Source: Thermoplasmata archaeon
GTDB lineage: Archaea; Thermoplasmatota; Thermoplasmata; Lutacidiplasmatales; UBA184
Assembly: GCA_028864975.1 (NCBI GenBank)
Contig: JAGWLG010000018.1
Location: 1-62,520, forward strand
Direction of reading: 5' to 3'
Length of the DNA stretch: 62,520 bases
Of the stretch, positions 1-7,291 are shown one piece after another (within the stretch, counting starts at the first letter, position 1; every line of letters starts with the position of its first letter). Below the pieces are notes generated by a model. The model saw nothing but the letters and a program-made list of their open reading frames with translations. It did not search any database and had not been told where the DNA came from. The position numbers and the translations under genes were made by a program.

Positions 1-584
1 GGCTCCGCCAGGAGCCGGTCGCAGAGCGCCAGGACGAACCGGCGGTTGTCGAACCGGTCCGGCCGGGTGATGATCTGGATGTCGAAGTCGAGCGCGTTCA
101 GAAAGCCCAGGAATCCCTGGATGTGCTCTTCGCGCTCCTCGGAGGAGAGGATGGCGAAGTTGACCCCCTTGACCTCCACGACGCGGACGTAGACGTCGTT
201 CGGTAGCAGGAGCGTGTCGTGGGTGAGGCCGGTCAACTGGACGTAGGCCTGGGCCGCCTCCCCCTCGAGCCTGGCCGGCCTCGCGCGGAACCGTTGGCGC
301 AGGGCCAGGTACTTCAGGAGCGGCAGGTCGGCCCGGCGGACGAACCCGAGGATGAGCCCCACCACGACCGCCCCGACGAAGGCGAGGATCCCCGTCGCGG
401 TCGCCCACACGGTGTGCGGAGCCAGGCCGTTGATGGAGTAGCCCAGGAGGGCGCCCAGGGAGGCGGAGCCCAGGAGGTAGCACCCCTGCTGGACCGTAAT
501 GGGGCCGATCCTTGTCGCCAGCGACCCGATGCGGGGCGGGAAGATCACCATCCCGTCCGTCGCGGTCTCCCCGTCCTCGCTCAT
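1..584 (-). CDS. PrgI/VirB3-VirB4-like conjugation protein, N-terminal part (runs off the window)
   Basis: The first 194 residues are visible; the rest lies beyond the left edge. Seen: a short cytosolic start, two hydrophobic helices (about residues 33-55 and 60-82) ending in a basic stretch, then a soluble domain with the motif VEVKGVNFAILSSEEREEHI and LNALDFDIQI. Known: this order (two N-terminal membrane helices, then a domain with V.GvNFal.s.eE and LN.LdF.iQI) is typical of PrgI/VirB3-like proteins and TraC/VirB4 N-termini in type IV secretion. The ATG overlaps the stop of the upstream VirB6-like gene (ATGA at 581-584), so the two are translationally coupled. Whether an ATPase domain follows cannot be seen. 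Confidence 0.72.
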   Translation of the reverse strand, partial: MSEDGETATDGMVIFPPRIGSLATRIGPITVQQGCYLLGSASLGALLGYSINGLAPHTVWATATGILAFVGAVVVGLILGFVRRADLPLLKYLALRQRFRARPARLEGEAAQAYVQLTGLTHDTLLLPNDVYVRVVEVKGVNFAILSSEEREEHIQGFLGFLNALDFDIQIITRPDRFDNRRFVLALCDRLLAE

Positions 585-1810
585 GCGCTCGCCCTCTTCC
601 TCATCTCATGGATGTACGCACTGTCGGCGCCGTACCAACCGCCGTGCGGGAGGACGAACCCCGACTTCGTGCGGTCGTTGAGGTCGATCTTGCCGGAGGC
701 CACCGCCTGGGCCGTGACCTTGGGGACCCCGCTCTTCTGGAGGGCCCGCGACCTCAGAGCGGTCCGTCCATGCCGGACGATCTTCTGGCCGGCCCACTTG
801 CTTCCGTGAATGAGGGAGATCGCGCCGATGGCCCCCATCCCGGAGACGCCGTGTCCGGCGGCGACCAGCCGCGCGGCCTGGCCGACCTTGCTGAGGACCC
901 CAACGGGTCCCTTGGCGGCCGCCGTCGCTCCCGAGATGGCCCCGCTCGACCCCTCAACGCCCGGGAGGCCCGAGCCGCCGCCCATGCTGCTCGCCCCCAG
1001 TACCCCGCCGAGGACGGCCTGCCCGACGCTGGAGACCGCCGACCCGCTCTCCGTCATGACCTTCGGCATGGCGGCCGCGAGGGCGAAGCTGCCGAGGACG
1101 AGCGCGATGTTCAGCGCGCCGTTCGAGGTCCCGTTCCCGTTGATGAAGAGGGACCCCAGGACCAGAACGATCCCGATGAAGACGTTGACGAAGGTCCACT
1201 CGAAGAACATCTTGATGATCTTCGTGCCGAAGGCCTGGGTGGTCGGGAAGGACCAGAGGAGGAAGGCCCAGGGGAGGATGGCCCCGGTGAAGAAGACCAT
1301 CAGGATGCGGACGCCCTGCTCGATGAGGAGGGTCACCAGCAGGATGATGGACATCAGGTAGAGGACCACGGCGAGGGGCCCCGACCCGCTGAACCAGTTG
1401 CTCCACCCCCCCGTCGAGAAGACGTTGAAGTTCCCCTGGGAGAGGATGGCCGTCGCGAGCTCGTTCGAGACGGAGATGCAGAAGTTGCCGATGAGCATCG
1501 TGGACGAGCCCAGGATGAGGGCATAGCCGAGCTTGATCCAGAGCTGCTTCAACTGGAACTTCTTCTCGGCCAGTGGGGAGAGAATGTACATCAGGCCGAT
1601 ACCGGCGATGGCGATGCCGAGTGCCCCGAGGAAGACGGCGTAGGTGATGCTCCAGACGGCGGCCACCGCGGGGTTGGAGAGGCTGGGGGTGGTCTGGACG
1701 GCCGAGACGCACCACTGGAGGAGCTGGTCCGACAGCGCGGCGAAGGGCGAGGAGATGGCGCCCCAGAGGCTGTTCCAGATCAGGTTCGCGAGGTCCTGCT
1801 CCCAGCTCAT
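581..1810 (-). CDS. VirB6/TrbL-like polytopic membrane protein
   Basis: 409 residues. Seen: about six hydrophobic segments in the first 260 residues, then a Gly/Ser/Ala-rich region and a basic cytosolic tail. Known: a multi-spanning core followed by a glycine-rich C-terminal tail is the usual form of VirB6/TrbL channel proteins; archaeal DNA-transfer systems use VirB6-like and VirB4-like partners. Its neighbours (pilin-like gene at the operon start, PrgI/VirB4-like gene directly downstream) support an inner channel subunit. It starts at an ATGA overlap with the preceding gene (1807-1810) and ends in an ATGA overlap with the next. No signature motif fixes the family; the call rests on topology and context. 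Confidence 0.7.
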   Translation of the reverse strand: MSWEQDLANLIWNSLWGAISSPFAALSDQLLQWCVSAVQTTPSLSNPAVAAVWSITYAVFLGALGIAIAGIGLMYILSPLAEKKFQLKQLWIKLGYALILGSSTMLIGNFCISVSNELATAILSQGNFNVFSTGGWSNWFSGSGPLAVVLYLMSIILLVTLLIEQGVRILMVFFTGAILPWAFLLWSFPTTQAFGTKIIKMFFEWTFVNVFIGIVLVLGSLFINGNGTSNGALNIALVLGSFALAAAMPKVMTESGSAVSSVGQAVLGGVLGASSMGGGSGLPGVEGSSGAISGATAAAKGPVGVLSKVGQAARLVAAGHGVSGMGAIGAISLIHGSKWAGQKIVRHGRTALRSRALQKSGVPKVTAQAVASGKIDLNDRTKSGFVLPHGGWYGADSAYIHEMRKRASA

Positions 1811-2442
1811 GGCCCCTCTTCCTCCCCGTGGTCGCCCACGATCTTGCGGAGGCCGGCGACGAGCAACAGCGTGAACGCGAGGAACAGCCCGACCCCGACG
1901 AGCTGGAGGAAGAGGGGAAAGGCCGGAGGGGGAGGAGAGAGCGAGCCGTTGCCGCTGGGAGGGGGCGGGATGGAGGGGGACGAGTTCGTCCAGACCAGGT
2001 CGATCGCGATGCTGGACTGAGAGGAGACGTTGTCGACCTCGACCTGGGCCTCGGTCGCACCTGGGAGCCCGCTCAGGGGGTGCCCCAGAACCAGGACGGT
2101 GCTGACGTTGGTCAGGTTCATCCCGGCGAAGTCGGAGTAGGTGTAGTTCGCTCCGTTGGAGACGGAGAAGTTCTCGACGGGCTCGAGGTCCGTCTCGTTG
2201 AGGAACAGGAAGTCGGCGACCGCCTGGGAGACCGGGACGGTCGAGTTCGAGGAGGAGTTGTGGAAGGAGAGGAAGACCTGGAAGGTCGGACCGTCAGCGG
2301 CGAACGCGGGGTGGGGAAGGAGGGGGGAGGCGGAGGATGCAGGGAGGAGAGGGAGGGCGAGGCACAGGGCGAGGGTGGCAGCGAGAGTGGCCACGCATCG
2401 GTTGCGGAGCCTTCGGAGGTTCGACCGCCTCGCGGGGCTCAA
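1807..2442 (-). CDS. Secreted, C-terminally anchored protein of the T4SS-like operon
   Basis: About 211 residues from a TTG at 2442; a GTG at 2394 is the alternative. Seen: a basic N-terminus, a signal-peptide-like hydrophobic run ending in small residues, an extracellular region with many N-x-S/T sites, a Pro/Ser/Gly linker, one transmembrane helix and an acidic tail. The reading frame stays open upstream to 3180, but the signal peptide, the promoter-like AT stretch at 2483-2491 and a well-formed opposite-strand gene at 2539-2799 argue for the internal start. The stop overlaps the VirB6-like start (ATGA). It may be an exposed component of the transfer apparatus; no known family is recognised. 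Confidence 0.65.
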   Translation of the reverse strand: MSPARRSNLRRLRNRCVATLAATLALCLALPLLPASSASPLLPHPAFAADGPTFQVFLSFHNSSSNSTVPVSQAVADFLFLNETDLEPVENFSVSNGANYTYSDFAGMNLTNVSTVLVLGHPLSGLPGATEAQVEVDNVSSQSSIAIDLVWTNSSPSIPPPPSGNGSLSPPPPAFPLFLQLVGVGLFLAFTLLLVAGLRKIVGDHGEEEGP

Positions 2443-2482
2443 GAGTGGGAGCGGGCCAGGATCGGTGACCTGTCCTGGAACC

Positions 2483-2491
2483 AAAGTATTT
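2483..2491. promoter_or_regulatory. Shared TATA-like box of divergent genes
   Basis: AAAGTATTT is nearly symmetrical and stands in very GC-rich DNA. It lies 48 nt before the plus-strand ATG at 2539 and 41 nt before the minus-strand TTG at 2442, so it could serve either direction. Inference from position and composition. Confidence 0.4.
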
Positions 2492-2538
2492 CTGGAGTCC
2501 GCGGCTCGCAGCGTTGACCCGCGGACGGTGGAGGAGGA

Positions 2539-2799
2539 ATGGGCATGCGGACCTGGGGCTCCTGGATCGTGGCGGTGGCACTGGCGGGTCTCGGTTTCGC
2601 CTTCTCCTGGCTCGCTTGGAAGAGCATCCCCTGCCAGACCGACCCTATGCTCAACTACCCGGGATGCTTCGACCGCTACACCGCCCTTGAGAACACGTCC
2701 GCCCAGCTCTTGTGGGCAGGGTCGATCCTCTTGATCTTGGTCACCACCCTCCGACACAGATTCTGGGTCCAACCCCGAACCCCGAACCCCGCATCGTAG
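2539..2799 (+). CDS. Small two-TM membrane protein
   Basis: 86 residues. Seen: an N-terminal hydrophobic helix (about residues 8-27), a short extracellular loop with two cysteines (IPCQTDP and YPGCFDR), a second helix (about residues 56-73) and a basic end. A GGAGGAGG sequence lies just before the ATG, one of the few clear ribosome-binding sites in this window, and a TATA-like box lies at 2483-2491. The paired loop cysteines may form a disulphide. Function unknown. It is transcribed against the T4SS-like operon and overlaps the open antisense frame of the zinc-ribbon gene, which it helps to delimit. Confidence 0.65.
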   Translation: MGMRTWGSWIVAVALAGLGFAFSWLAWKSIPCQTDPMLNYPGCFDRYTALENTSAQLLWAGSILLILVTTLRHRFWVQPRTPNPAS

Positions 2800-3180
2800 A
2801 TCGGGAACCTCGTGGTCGGCGGGCAACGCCACGAACGGCTTGCGCCGCCGTGGGATGCCCGCCGGAATGGGTTGTGGTCGCGGGGGGGTTGTGGGGCCCC
2901 CGGTGCGAGGGCCCCCGCGCTCCGCCGGATCCCTGGTCCACGGTGGGCGGACCGGCTCGGCGCGCCCCTCGTCGTCGTCGGGGGTGGCCCGGTGCAACGA
3001 AGCGAGGAGAGGAAGGGAGGCGAGCCCCGATCCGGAGGGGGAATCAGGCGGGGGCGGCCCCCGTGGCAGCCACCGGTCGAGCCCAGGGCTCCGTGTCCAC
3101 TTGCAGGTCAGGCAGGCTGTGACCTTCCCATCCTGGTTCTCGAGGGTGTGGACCCCCCCGCAGCGGGGGCAGGAGTTCAT
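2800..3180 (-). CDS. Zinc-ribbon protein of the T4SS-like operon (C-terminal limit uncertain)
   Basis: Seen: the first 30 residues hold CPRCGG and, 20 residues later, CLTCKW, a compact C4 zinc ribbon, followed by a Pro/Arg-rich low-complexity part. The start overlaps the preceding stop (ATGA, 3177-3180) as elsewhere in this operon. The frame has no stop until 1807, so the real product is either about 125 residues with an undetected frame change, or a 457-residue protein running into the secreted protein below. I end it at 2800, where the convincing opposite-strand gene begins. Likely role: a small nucleic-acid or protein-binding accessory factor (inference). Confidence 0.4.
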
Positions 3181-4247
3181 GCGGCCCCCTGGAGGATCGC
3201 CTGGTCGGACCCAGGGGAAGAGAGGTTTTCGTCCGCGACGGATCGTGGGGTGCTACTGTCCCTCACCTTTCGGAGCTGACTCGCTCGCCGGGGCCGCGTC
3301 TGGGCACGCCTTACGATGGGCCACTTGCCCTTGATGGGGTCGAATCGCGGCCTCCGGGACTTCGGCAGATCGGGGTGCACCTCGTCCACGGTCGCGAAGT
3401 GCTCGGCCCAGGAGCCCAACCAAGTCACGCAGAAGCGAACGATCTCCTCGTCCCGCGAGCGCCTCGCCATGGACGGCGAGGAAGGGGTAGGGCTGACCGT
3501 GGGGTCGAGGTTGTCGGGTGACCCGTAGGAGCCCCCGGTCCGGCCCTCGGCGACCTGGCTGACGGAGCCCTTATCTCCGGTGAGAGTCTTCTCTCCTTGG
3601 CGAGTGGGGGCAGGGCCTGCACCCGGTCTTACCGGGAGTCCGGTAGCCCCCCGCTCGTCCCCTACAGCCGGTCGAGGTCCACTCCTGTCAGGCGACGGGG
3701 CCGTGGAGGGCCCGGGGCCTGCGGAGCTGGGCGGGGTAGCATACCTCCACTCGACCCCGAGGCGCGTCGCGTCGCTGGAGGGATCCGTCTCTGGGACCAG
3801 CGGATCGGCGGCTCTCCCCGCATCCTTATCTCCGGCGCCAGCTTCCTCTTTGTGGCGGAAGAAGGGCGGGGAGGGCCCGGCAAGGCACGGCTTGGTAGCC
3901 GCCTCCCCGCCTTGGTCCGTATCCACCCTGACCGTGTCCACGAGGAGGTCTTCGACCAGGGGTCCGCGGGAGGCACCCACTCCTCCCCGCTGGTTCGCCC
4001 CGGGCAACGAAGCTTCGGAAGATCGACCGACGACCGGAAAGCCGTGGCCGCTAGACGGACCCTCGACGCAGCCCTTATCTCCGGGTCGGACCTTCCCCCC
4101 CTGGCGGCCGGGGGAGAGGCCTGCGAACTTCGCCCCGACCGCCCCCGCTTGGAGGGGGGGACGGGCAGGAACGCGAACGAGGTCCTGCCCGTCCGAGTCC
4201 ACGGGAAGGGCGTGCCTCGGAGGGAAAGCGCGGGGAGCGGCGTTCAC
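3177..4247 (-). CDS. Low-complexity protein with three long-period repeats
   Basis: 356 residues from a GTG at 4247 that overlaps the upstream stop (GTGA, 4244-4247). The same coupling is seen at every other junction of the operon, which is the main evidence that this Gly/Pro/Ser-rich frame is translated. Seen: three copies of a motif ending in GDKG or GDKD (DNA core CTTATCTCC at 3570, 3825 and 4074) spaced 255 and 249 bp, both multiples of three, so the repeat is kept in frame every 83-85 residues. The last roughly 97 residues (from a Met at 3470) look globular and end basic. The long part is probably disordered. No family recognised. Confidence 0.55.
   Translation of the reverse strand: MNAAPRAFPPRHALPVDSDGQDLVRVPARPPLQAGAVGAKFAGLSPGRQGGKVRPGDKGCVEGPSSGHGFPVVGRSSEASLPGANQRGGVGASRGPLVEDLLVDTVRVDTDQGGEAATKPCLAGPSPPFFRHKEEAGAGDKDAGRAADPLVPETDPSSDATRLGVEWRYATPPSSAGPGPSTAPSPDRSGPRPAVGDERGATGLPVRPGAGPAPTRQGEKTLTGDKGSVSQVAEGRTGGSYGSPDNLDPTVSPTPSSPSMARRSRDEEIVRFCVTWLGSWAEHFATVDEVHPDLPKSRRPRFDPIKGKWPIVRRAQTRPRRASQLRKVRDSSTPRSVADENLSSPGSDQAILQGAA
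3566..4110 (-). repeat. Three in-frame degenerate repeats
   Basis: Copies around 3566-3610, 3821-3870 and 4071-4115 share CCTTATCTCCGG plus a nearby TGGCG/GGGG block. In the coding strand each encodes a basic stretch followed by GDK. Spacing of 255 and 249 bp keeps the reading frame. Confidence 0.5.
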
Positions 4248-4861
4248 GCCCCCTCCGTTGCCGCCCGTGCGCGCCCACGCTCCGGGATCCCCAAGCTCTC
4301 GCGTAGCGCCTTGACGGCGCGGACCTTCGTGTCGAGGTCCTGAGCCAGGAGCAGGTTCACCCGGGCGAGGAGGTCCTCGTCCGACTCCCCCTCGCGAGCG
4401 TGGGTCGCGAGCGCCGAGCGGCAAGAGGCGAGCGAGAGGGACCCGGAGACCCACGTGCGGCCCTGGTGAGGCGTGGGAGCGACGCCTTCGGTCTCGTGCG
4501 GTTCCTCTTCCTCTCCTCCCGAGGAGGATGCGACAGGACTCGGCGGGGGCGAGGGAGCCACGCAGGGTCTCGAGGAGGTCGGGGTCGGGGCGGGCGGCCT
4601 GGGAGGAGGGGAGGTCCTCGTCGGGCTCGGCGCGGGTCGGCCCGTTCCTCCGTTCGTGCCGTTCGAGGGGGACGGGCGCACCGCGGTCCTACTCCCGCCC
4701 CACGTCCCGGCGTCCGGGCTGTGTTCGGGGATCCACGCCTTACGGGGCCGCGCCTCCAGGTCGACAACGACCTTCACCTCGGGGCCCGCAGGGATCTCGG
4801 CCCCGCACCCGTCGGCACATTTCGCGGGCCAGCGCTGGCCCGTGAGGGTCCGCAGCCTCAT
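4244..4861 (-). CDS. Zinc-binding-domain protein, one domain plus long linker
   Basis: 205 residues. Seen: an N-terminal module with the pattern W-P-x-K-C-A-D-G-C-G, I-P-x-G, a V-V-V-D strand, R-P-R-K and P-E-H-S-P (residues about 10-48), then a Pro/Ser/Thr-rich linker and a helical C-terminus (about 150-195) with a heptad-like Leu pattern. Known: C-x(2,3)-C-G-x-x-I-x-x-G with a later His is a common small zinc fold in phage and plasmid proteins. The same module occurs twice in the adjacent gene. The start overlaps the upstream stop (ATGA, 4858-4861). Role in the transfer operon unknown; nucleic-acid binding is plausible. Confidence 0.6.
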   Translation of the reverse strand: MRLRTLTGQRWPAKCADGCGAEIPAGPEVKVVVDLEARPRKAWIPEHSPDAGTWGGSRTAVRPSPSNGTNGGTGRPAPSPTRTSPPPRPPAPTPTSSRPCVAPSPPPSPVASSSGGEEEEPHETEGVAPTPHQGRTWVSGSLSLASCRSALATHAREGESDEDLLARVNLLLAQDLDTKVRAVKALRESLGIPERGRARAATEGA

Positions 4862-5379
4862 GCGGCCTCCGGCGGGAGGGCAGAGCGCTGCGGTGCCGCG
4901 GTGCCCATCGCCCGAGCCCGGTCGGCCTCGGGGCTGTGCTCCGGGAAGTAGACCCGGCGGGGCCTCGACCCCATCTCCACGACCAGCGAGACGCCCAGCC
5001 CTGCGGGGATGATGGTCTCACACCCGCACGCGCACTTGGAAGGCCATCGCTGACCCTCGACCGTCATGAAGTGGGGGCGCCGCGCGCTCGCCGAGTTCGG
5101 AGAGGTCGAGGAGGCTGGGATGGGTCGGGCCGCAGCTCCAGGATCGACGGGCTGCGAGGAGGGCCCCGTGGGGGGCGAGGGTGGGGTCGGTGCGGGGGTC
5201 AGGGCCCCCGCGTCGTTCCCGTCGGTAGTCGCCGGAGCGTGCTCGGGCAACCACGTCTTGCGTGGATGCGCGTCGACATCGACGACCACCTTCGCGTCGG
5301 GGGAGGGCTCGATGCGGCGCCCGCACCCGCAGGCGCACATGGCCGGCCATCGGGTCCCCGTGAAGGTGCGGAGCCTCAT
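4858..5379 (-). CDS. Tandem zinc-binding-domain protein
   Basis: 173 residues with two copies of the module found once in the next gene: residues about 8-50 (CACGCGRRIEPSP, then PRKTWLPEHAP) and about 108-152 (CACGCETIIPAG, then PRRVYFPEHSP), joined by a Pro/Ser/Ala linker. Cysteines, the C-terminal P-E-H, and the R-P-R or H-P-R lead-in are conserved in all three copies, so these are likely metal ligands. It overlaps neighbours on both sides by ATGA (5376-5379 and 4858-4861). The copy number suggests domain duplication followed by gene duplication. Function not known. Confidence 0.62.
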   Translation of the reverse strand: MRLRTFTGTRWPAMCACGCGRRIEPSPDAKVVVDVDAHPRKTWLPEHAPATTDGNDAGALTPAPTPPSPPTGPSSQPVDPGAAARPIPASSTSPNSASARRPHFMTVEGQRWPSKCACGCETIIPAGLGVSLVVEMGSRPRRVYFPEHSPEADRARAMGTAAPQRSALPPEAA

Positions 5380-5744
5380 GCGGCACCTCCCGAAGGGACG
5401 GCGCGGGCCGGGGCGGCGACCTCGGTGGAGGTGGCCGCGTGGGCGAGGCTCGCCGAGGTCGGGACCCGTTGGGGGAGGGAGGTGGTGCCCTCAGGAGTGG
5501 CCGGCAGGGGGGCTTCACCGGGAGTGCACCGAAAGTACCGGGCCGGGGCGCCGTCGTACCCGACGGCGTGGAGCATCTCGGTCACCCGATCGTAGAAGAC
5601 GACGAGCTCGAGGTCGAGGCCCTCGCGGCGCAGGAGCGCCTGCACCTCGTCGGCGACGCGGTCGACCCACGAGTCGTCCTCGGTCGTCCGTTCGGCGCGC
5701 TTCGAGCGGAAGCGGGGGGAGGAAGGGGAGCACATCTTCCCCAC
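5376..5744 (-). CDS. Small protein of unknown function
   Basis: 122 residues. Seen: a basic N-terminus, an acidic helical block (about residues 20-50, D-D-S-W-V-D-R-V-A-D-E-V), a short beta-rich stretch around residue 50, and a low-complexity Ala/Pro/Thr tail. It starts 1 nt after the pilin-like stop and overlaps the next start (ATGA). No recognised domain. Its placement between the pilin-like gene and the zinc proteins ties it to the apparatus. Confidence 0.5.
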   Translation of the reverse strand: MGKMCSPSSPRFRSKRAERTTEDDSWVDRVADEVQALLRREGLDLELVVFYDRVTEMLHAVGYDGAPARYFRCTPGEAPLPATPEGTTSLPQRVPTSASLAHAATSTEVAAPARAVPSGGAA

Positions 5745-5745
5745 C

Positions 5746-6234
5746 TCACCCGACGATGAGGCCCTGGGCGACGGAGACCAGGACCACGGACATCAGGACG
5801 ATGACGAGGCCGACGACGATGCTGTAGAACTGCCGGTTGCGAGTGGCCTTCTTGTTGGGGTCCATATCCTCCAGGGAGCCCAGCATGTGCTGGATGCCGT
5901 AGATGGCGAAGGCGATCCCCGCGAGGAGGATCGCGACGCCGATCAGGAAGTACTGGATGTTGGAGAGCGTCGCGGCGAGGTCGCAGGTCGCGTTCTGGCA
6001 GTTCGCTCCGGCCGTCGCGTGAACGACGGAGTGGGGGGTCTCCCCCACCACGGGGACCGGCTCGGCCTGGGCCGGCGCGACCAGCAAGGACGACATCGCG
6101 AGCAGGGCCGCGAGGGCGACCGTCCAGAGGTCCAGGCGGGGCCAGCGACCTCGTGCACGGGGGTGGGCGTGTTCGGCGTCAGGGGGGGCTCGGCGGCTCG
6201 TCTCTCGAGGAGAGGCTTGCATGGATGCCCCCAT
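5746..6234 (-). CDS. Pilin-like two-TM protein (VirB2/TrbC-like topology)
   Basis: 162 residues from the ATG at 6234; the frame extends to 6279 but that stretch contains the promoter. Seen: a basic leader, a signal-like hydrophobic segment ending in an Ala-rich A-Q-A-E site, a short exposed loop with two cysteines, then two transmembrane helices separated by a basic cytosolic turn (D-P-N-K-K-A-T-R-N-R). Known: a cleavable leader followed by two helices around a short basic loop is the VirB2/TrbC pilin plan. It is the first gene of the operon, the usual place for this subunit. Sequence motifs alone do not prove it. Confidence 0.62.
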   Translation of the reverse strand: MGASMQASPRETSRRAPPDAEHAHPRARGRWPRLDLWTVALAALLAMSSLLVAPAQAEPVPVVGETPHSVVHATAGANCQNATCDLAATLSNIQYFLIGVAILLAGIAFAIYGIQHMLGSLEDMDPNKKATRNRQFYSIVVGLVIVLMSVVLVSVAQGLIVG

Positions 6235-6242
6235 ACTGCCCA

Positions 6243-6261
6243 CGTATATGATAATTATCAC
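6243..6261. promoter_or_regulatory. AT-rich divergent promoter
   Basis: CGTATATGATAATTATCA is the most AT-rich spot for kilobases. Its far end is 24-27 nt upstream of the pilin-like ATG at 6234, the expected TATA distance for a leaderless archaeal transcript; the other direction faces the gene at 6303. Confidence 0.5.
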
Positions 6262-6302
6262 GCCATAGACACAGCGCACGCCCCGCTTACCACTAACGCC
6301 TT

Positions 6303-6929
6303 ATGTACCCCCAACCCCTCCCTTCTTCCGTGCCCTCCTCAAGCGACCCCGAGGCCTGGGTCGTGTTCAAGACCGGCCACCCGAGCTACGGGACGACGAT
6401 CCTTCCTCTCGAGCTGGCCGAGGCCCTGGGTCTTCCCCCGGTCCAGCCCAAGGGAGAGCGGCCGGACCCGAGCCGCAGGTCGGTCGCGTTCCTGGACCGG
6501 GGGGACGGCCGTCTGCGCGTCATCAGCGTCTCACGTTCTCCGATGGTCCTGGCCGCCGCCATCTCGCAGAGCAAGGTCGTGTCGCAGATCGGTCTCTCGG
6601 ACAAGCTCTACTTCAACCTCCCCGCGGCGGTCGAGTCCTTCCTCTCCCTGAAGGGGTTCCGCGACCCCGAGAACCATAACCGGGTGACCGACGAGGTCCT
6701 GGCATGGCTGATGCCGGCGGAGGAGTACTACACCTTCCGCGAGGCCAAGAGGGAGGAAAAGCCGCCCTTGGCGAGCCTGGGTGGCCCGGCCCACGTCTAC
6801 CTCATGAAATCCCACTTCCCGGGGCTCCTCCCGCCGCTCAAGGCCTTGGAGGAGGGCGAGGAAGAGGTCGCGCCGCGGCCCGTCGCCCCGCTCGCGGTCT
6901 CTCGCCCTGCTAGGAAGGTCCGGGCGTAG
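6303..6929 (+). CDS. Protein of unknown function, divergent from the T4SS-like operon
   Basis: 208 residues, soluble. Seen: an N-terminal domain with alternating beta strands (A-W-V-V-F-K-T-G-H-P, then a strand with L-R-V-I-S-V), a helical middle (V-T-D-E-V-L-A-W-L), an acidic E-E-G-E-E-E-V segment and a basic Pro-rich tail. No catalytic motif or known family recognised. It is read away from the transfer operon from a shared promoter region, so a regulatory role is possible but unproven. Confidence 0.55.
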   Translation: MYPQPLPSSVPSSSDPEAWVVFKTGHPSYGTTILPLELAEALGLPPVQPKGERPDPSRRSVAFLDRGDGRLRVISVSRSPMVLAAAISQSKVVSQIGLSDKLYFNLPAAVESFLSLKGFRDPENHNRVTDEVLAWLMPAEEYYTFREAKREEKPPLASLGGPAHVYLMKSHFPGLLPPLKALEEGEEEVAPRPVAPLAVSRPARKVRA

Positions 6930-6979
6930 AGGAAGGGCCGAGAAGGCCTGCGTGCCTGCCTCGTGAGGCAGTGAAGAGT

Positions 6980-7267
6980 TCAGGACGCCGCGGTAGGCCT
7001 GCGACCCGATTGCGCGGGGCGGTCCCTGACGAGAAGGCAGACGCCTGTGGCTATCAGCGCCGCGCCTGCGATGAGAGAGACGATCTCTCCCCACCCATAG
7101 TAGGTTGGGCAGGAGGACGTGAGGCAAGCTGACTGTCCATTGCATGGCGGTGGACGTGGACATGGCCCATAGCCGGGGTCGAAGGAGAAGCTCAGTGCGA
7201 GCGCGAGGAAGACCACGAGGGCCACCGCCCCCAGGGTGAACAGGACCCGTTCACGCGCTCTTCGCAT
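6980..7267 (-). CDS. Small two-TM protein with cysteine-rich loop
   Basis: 95 residues. Seen: a basic start, helix at about 8-27, an exposed loop with four cysteines (C-P-R-P-P-P-C, A-C-L-T-S-S-C), a second helix at about 60-80, and a basic tail. The loop could be disulphide-bonded outside the cell. It lies just downstream of the PKD gene on the same strand and may share its transcript. Function unknown. Confidence 0.6.
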   Translation of the reverse strand: MRRARERVLFTLGAVALVVFLALALSFSFDPGYGPCPRPPPCNGQSACLTSSCPTYYGWGEIVSLIAGAALIATGVCLLVRDRPAQSGRRPTAAS

Positions 7268-7291
7268 GACTGACCACCCTCCAGGGCCCCC

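Noticed and set aside
512..2020. Long plus-strand frame opposite the VirB6-like gene
   Set aside because: Composition is Asp/Gly/Glu/Arg filler; the minus strand has clear membrane helices and coupled overlaps.
1807..3180. A single 457-residue gene
   Set aside because: Its middle lies antisense to a convincing membrane-protein gene with a ribosome-binding site, and an internal signal peptide and promoter mark a separate start; kept only as an alternative.
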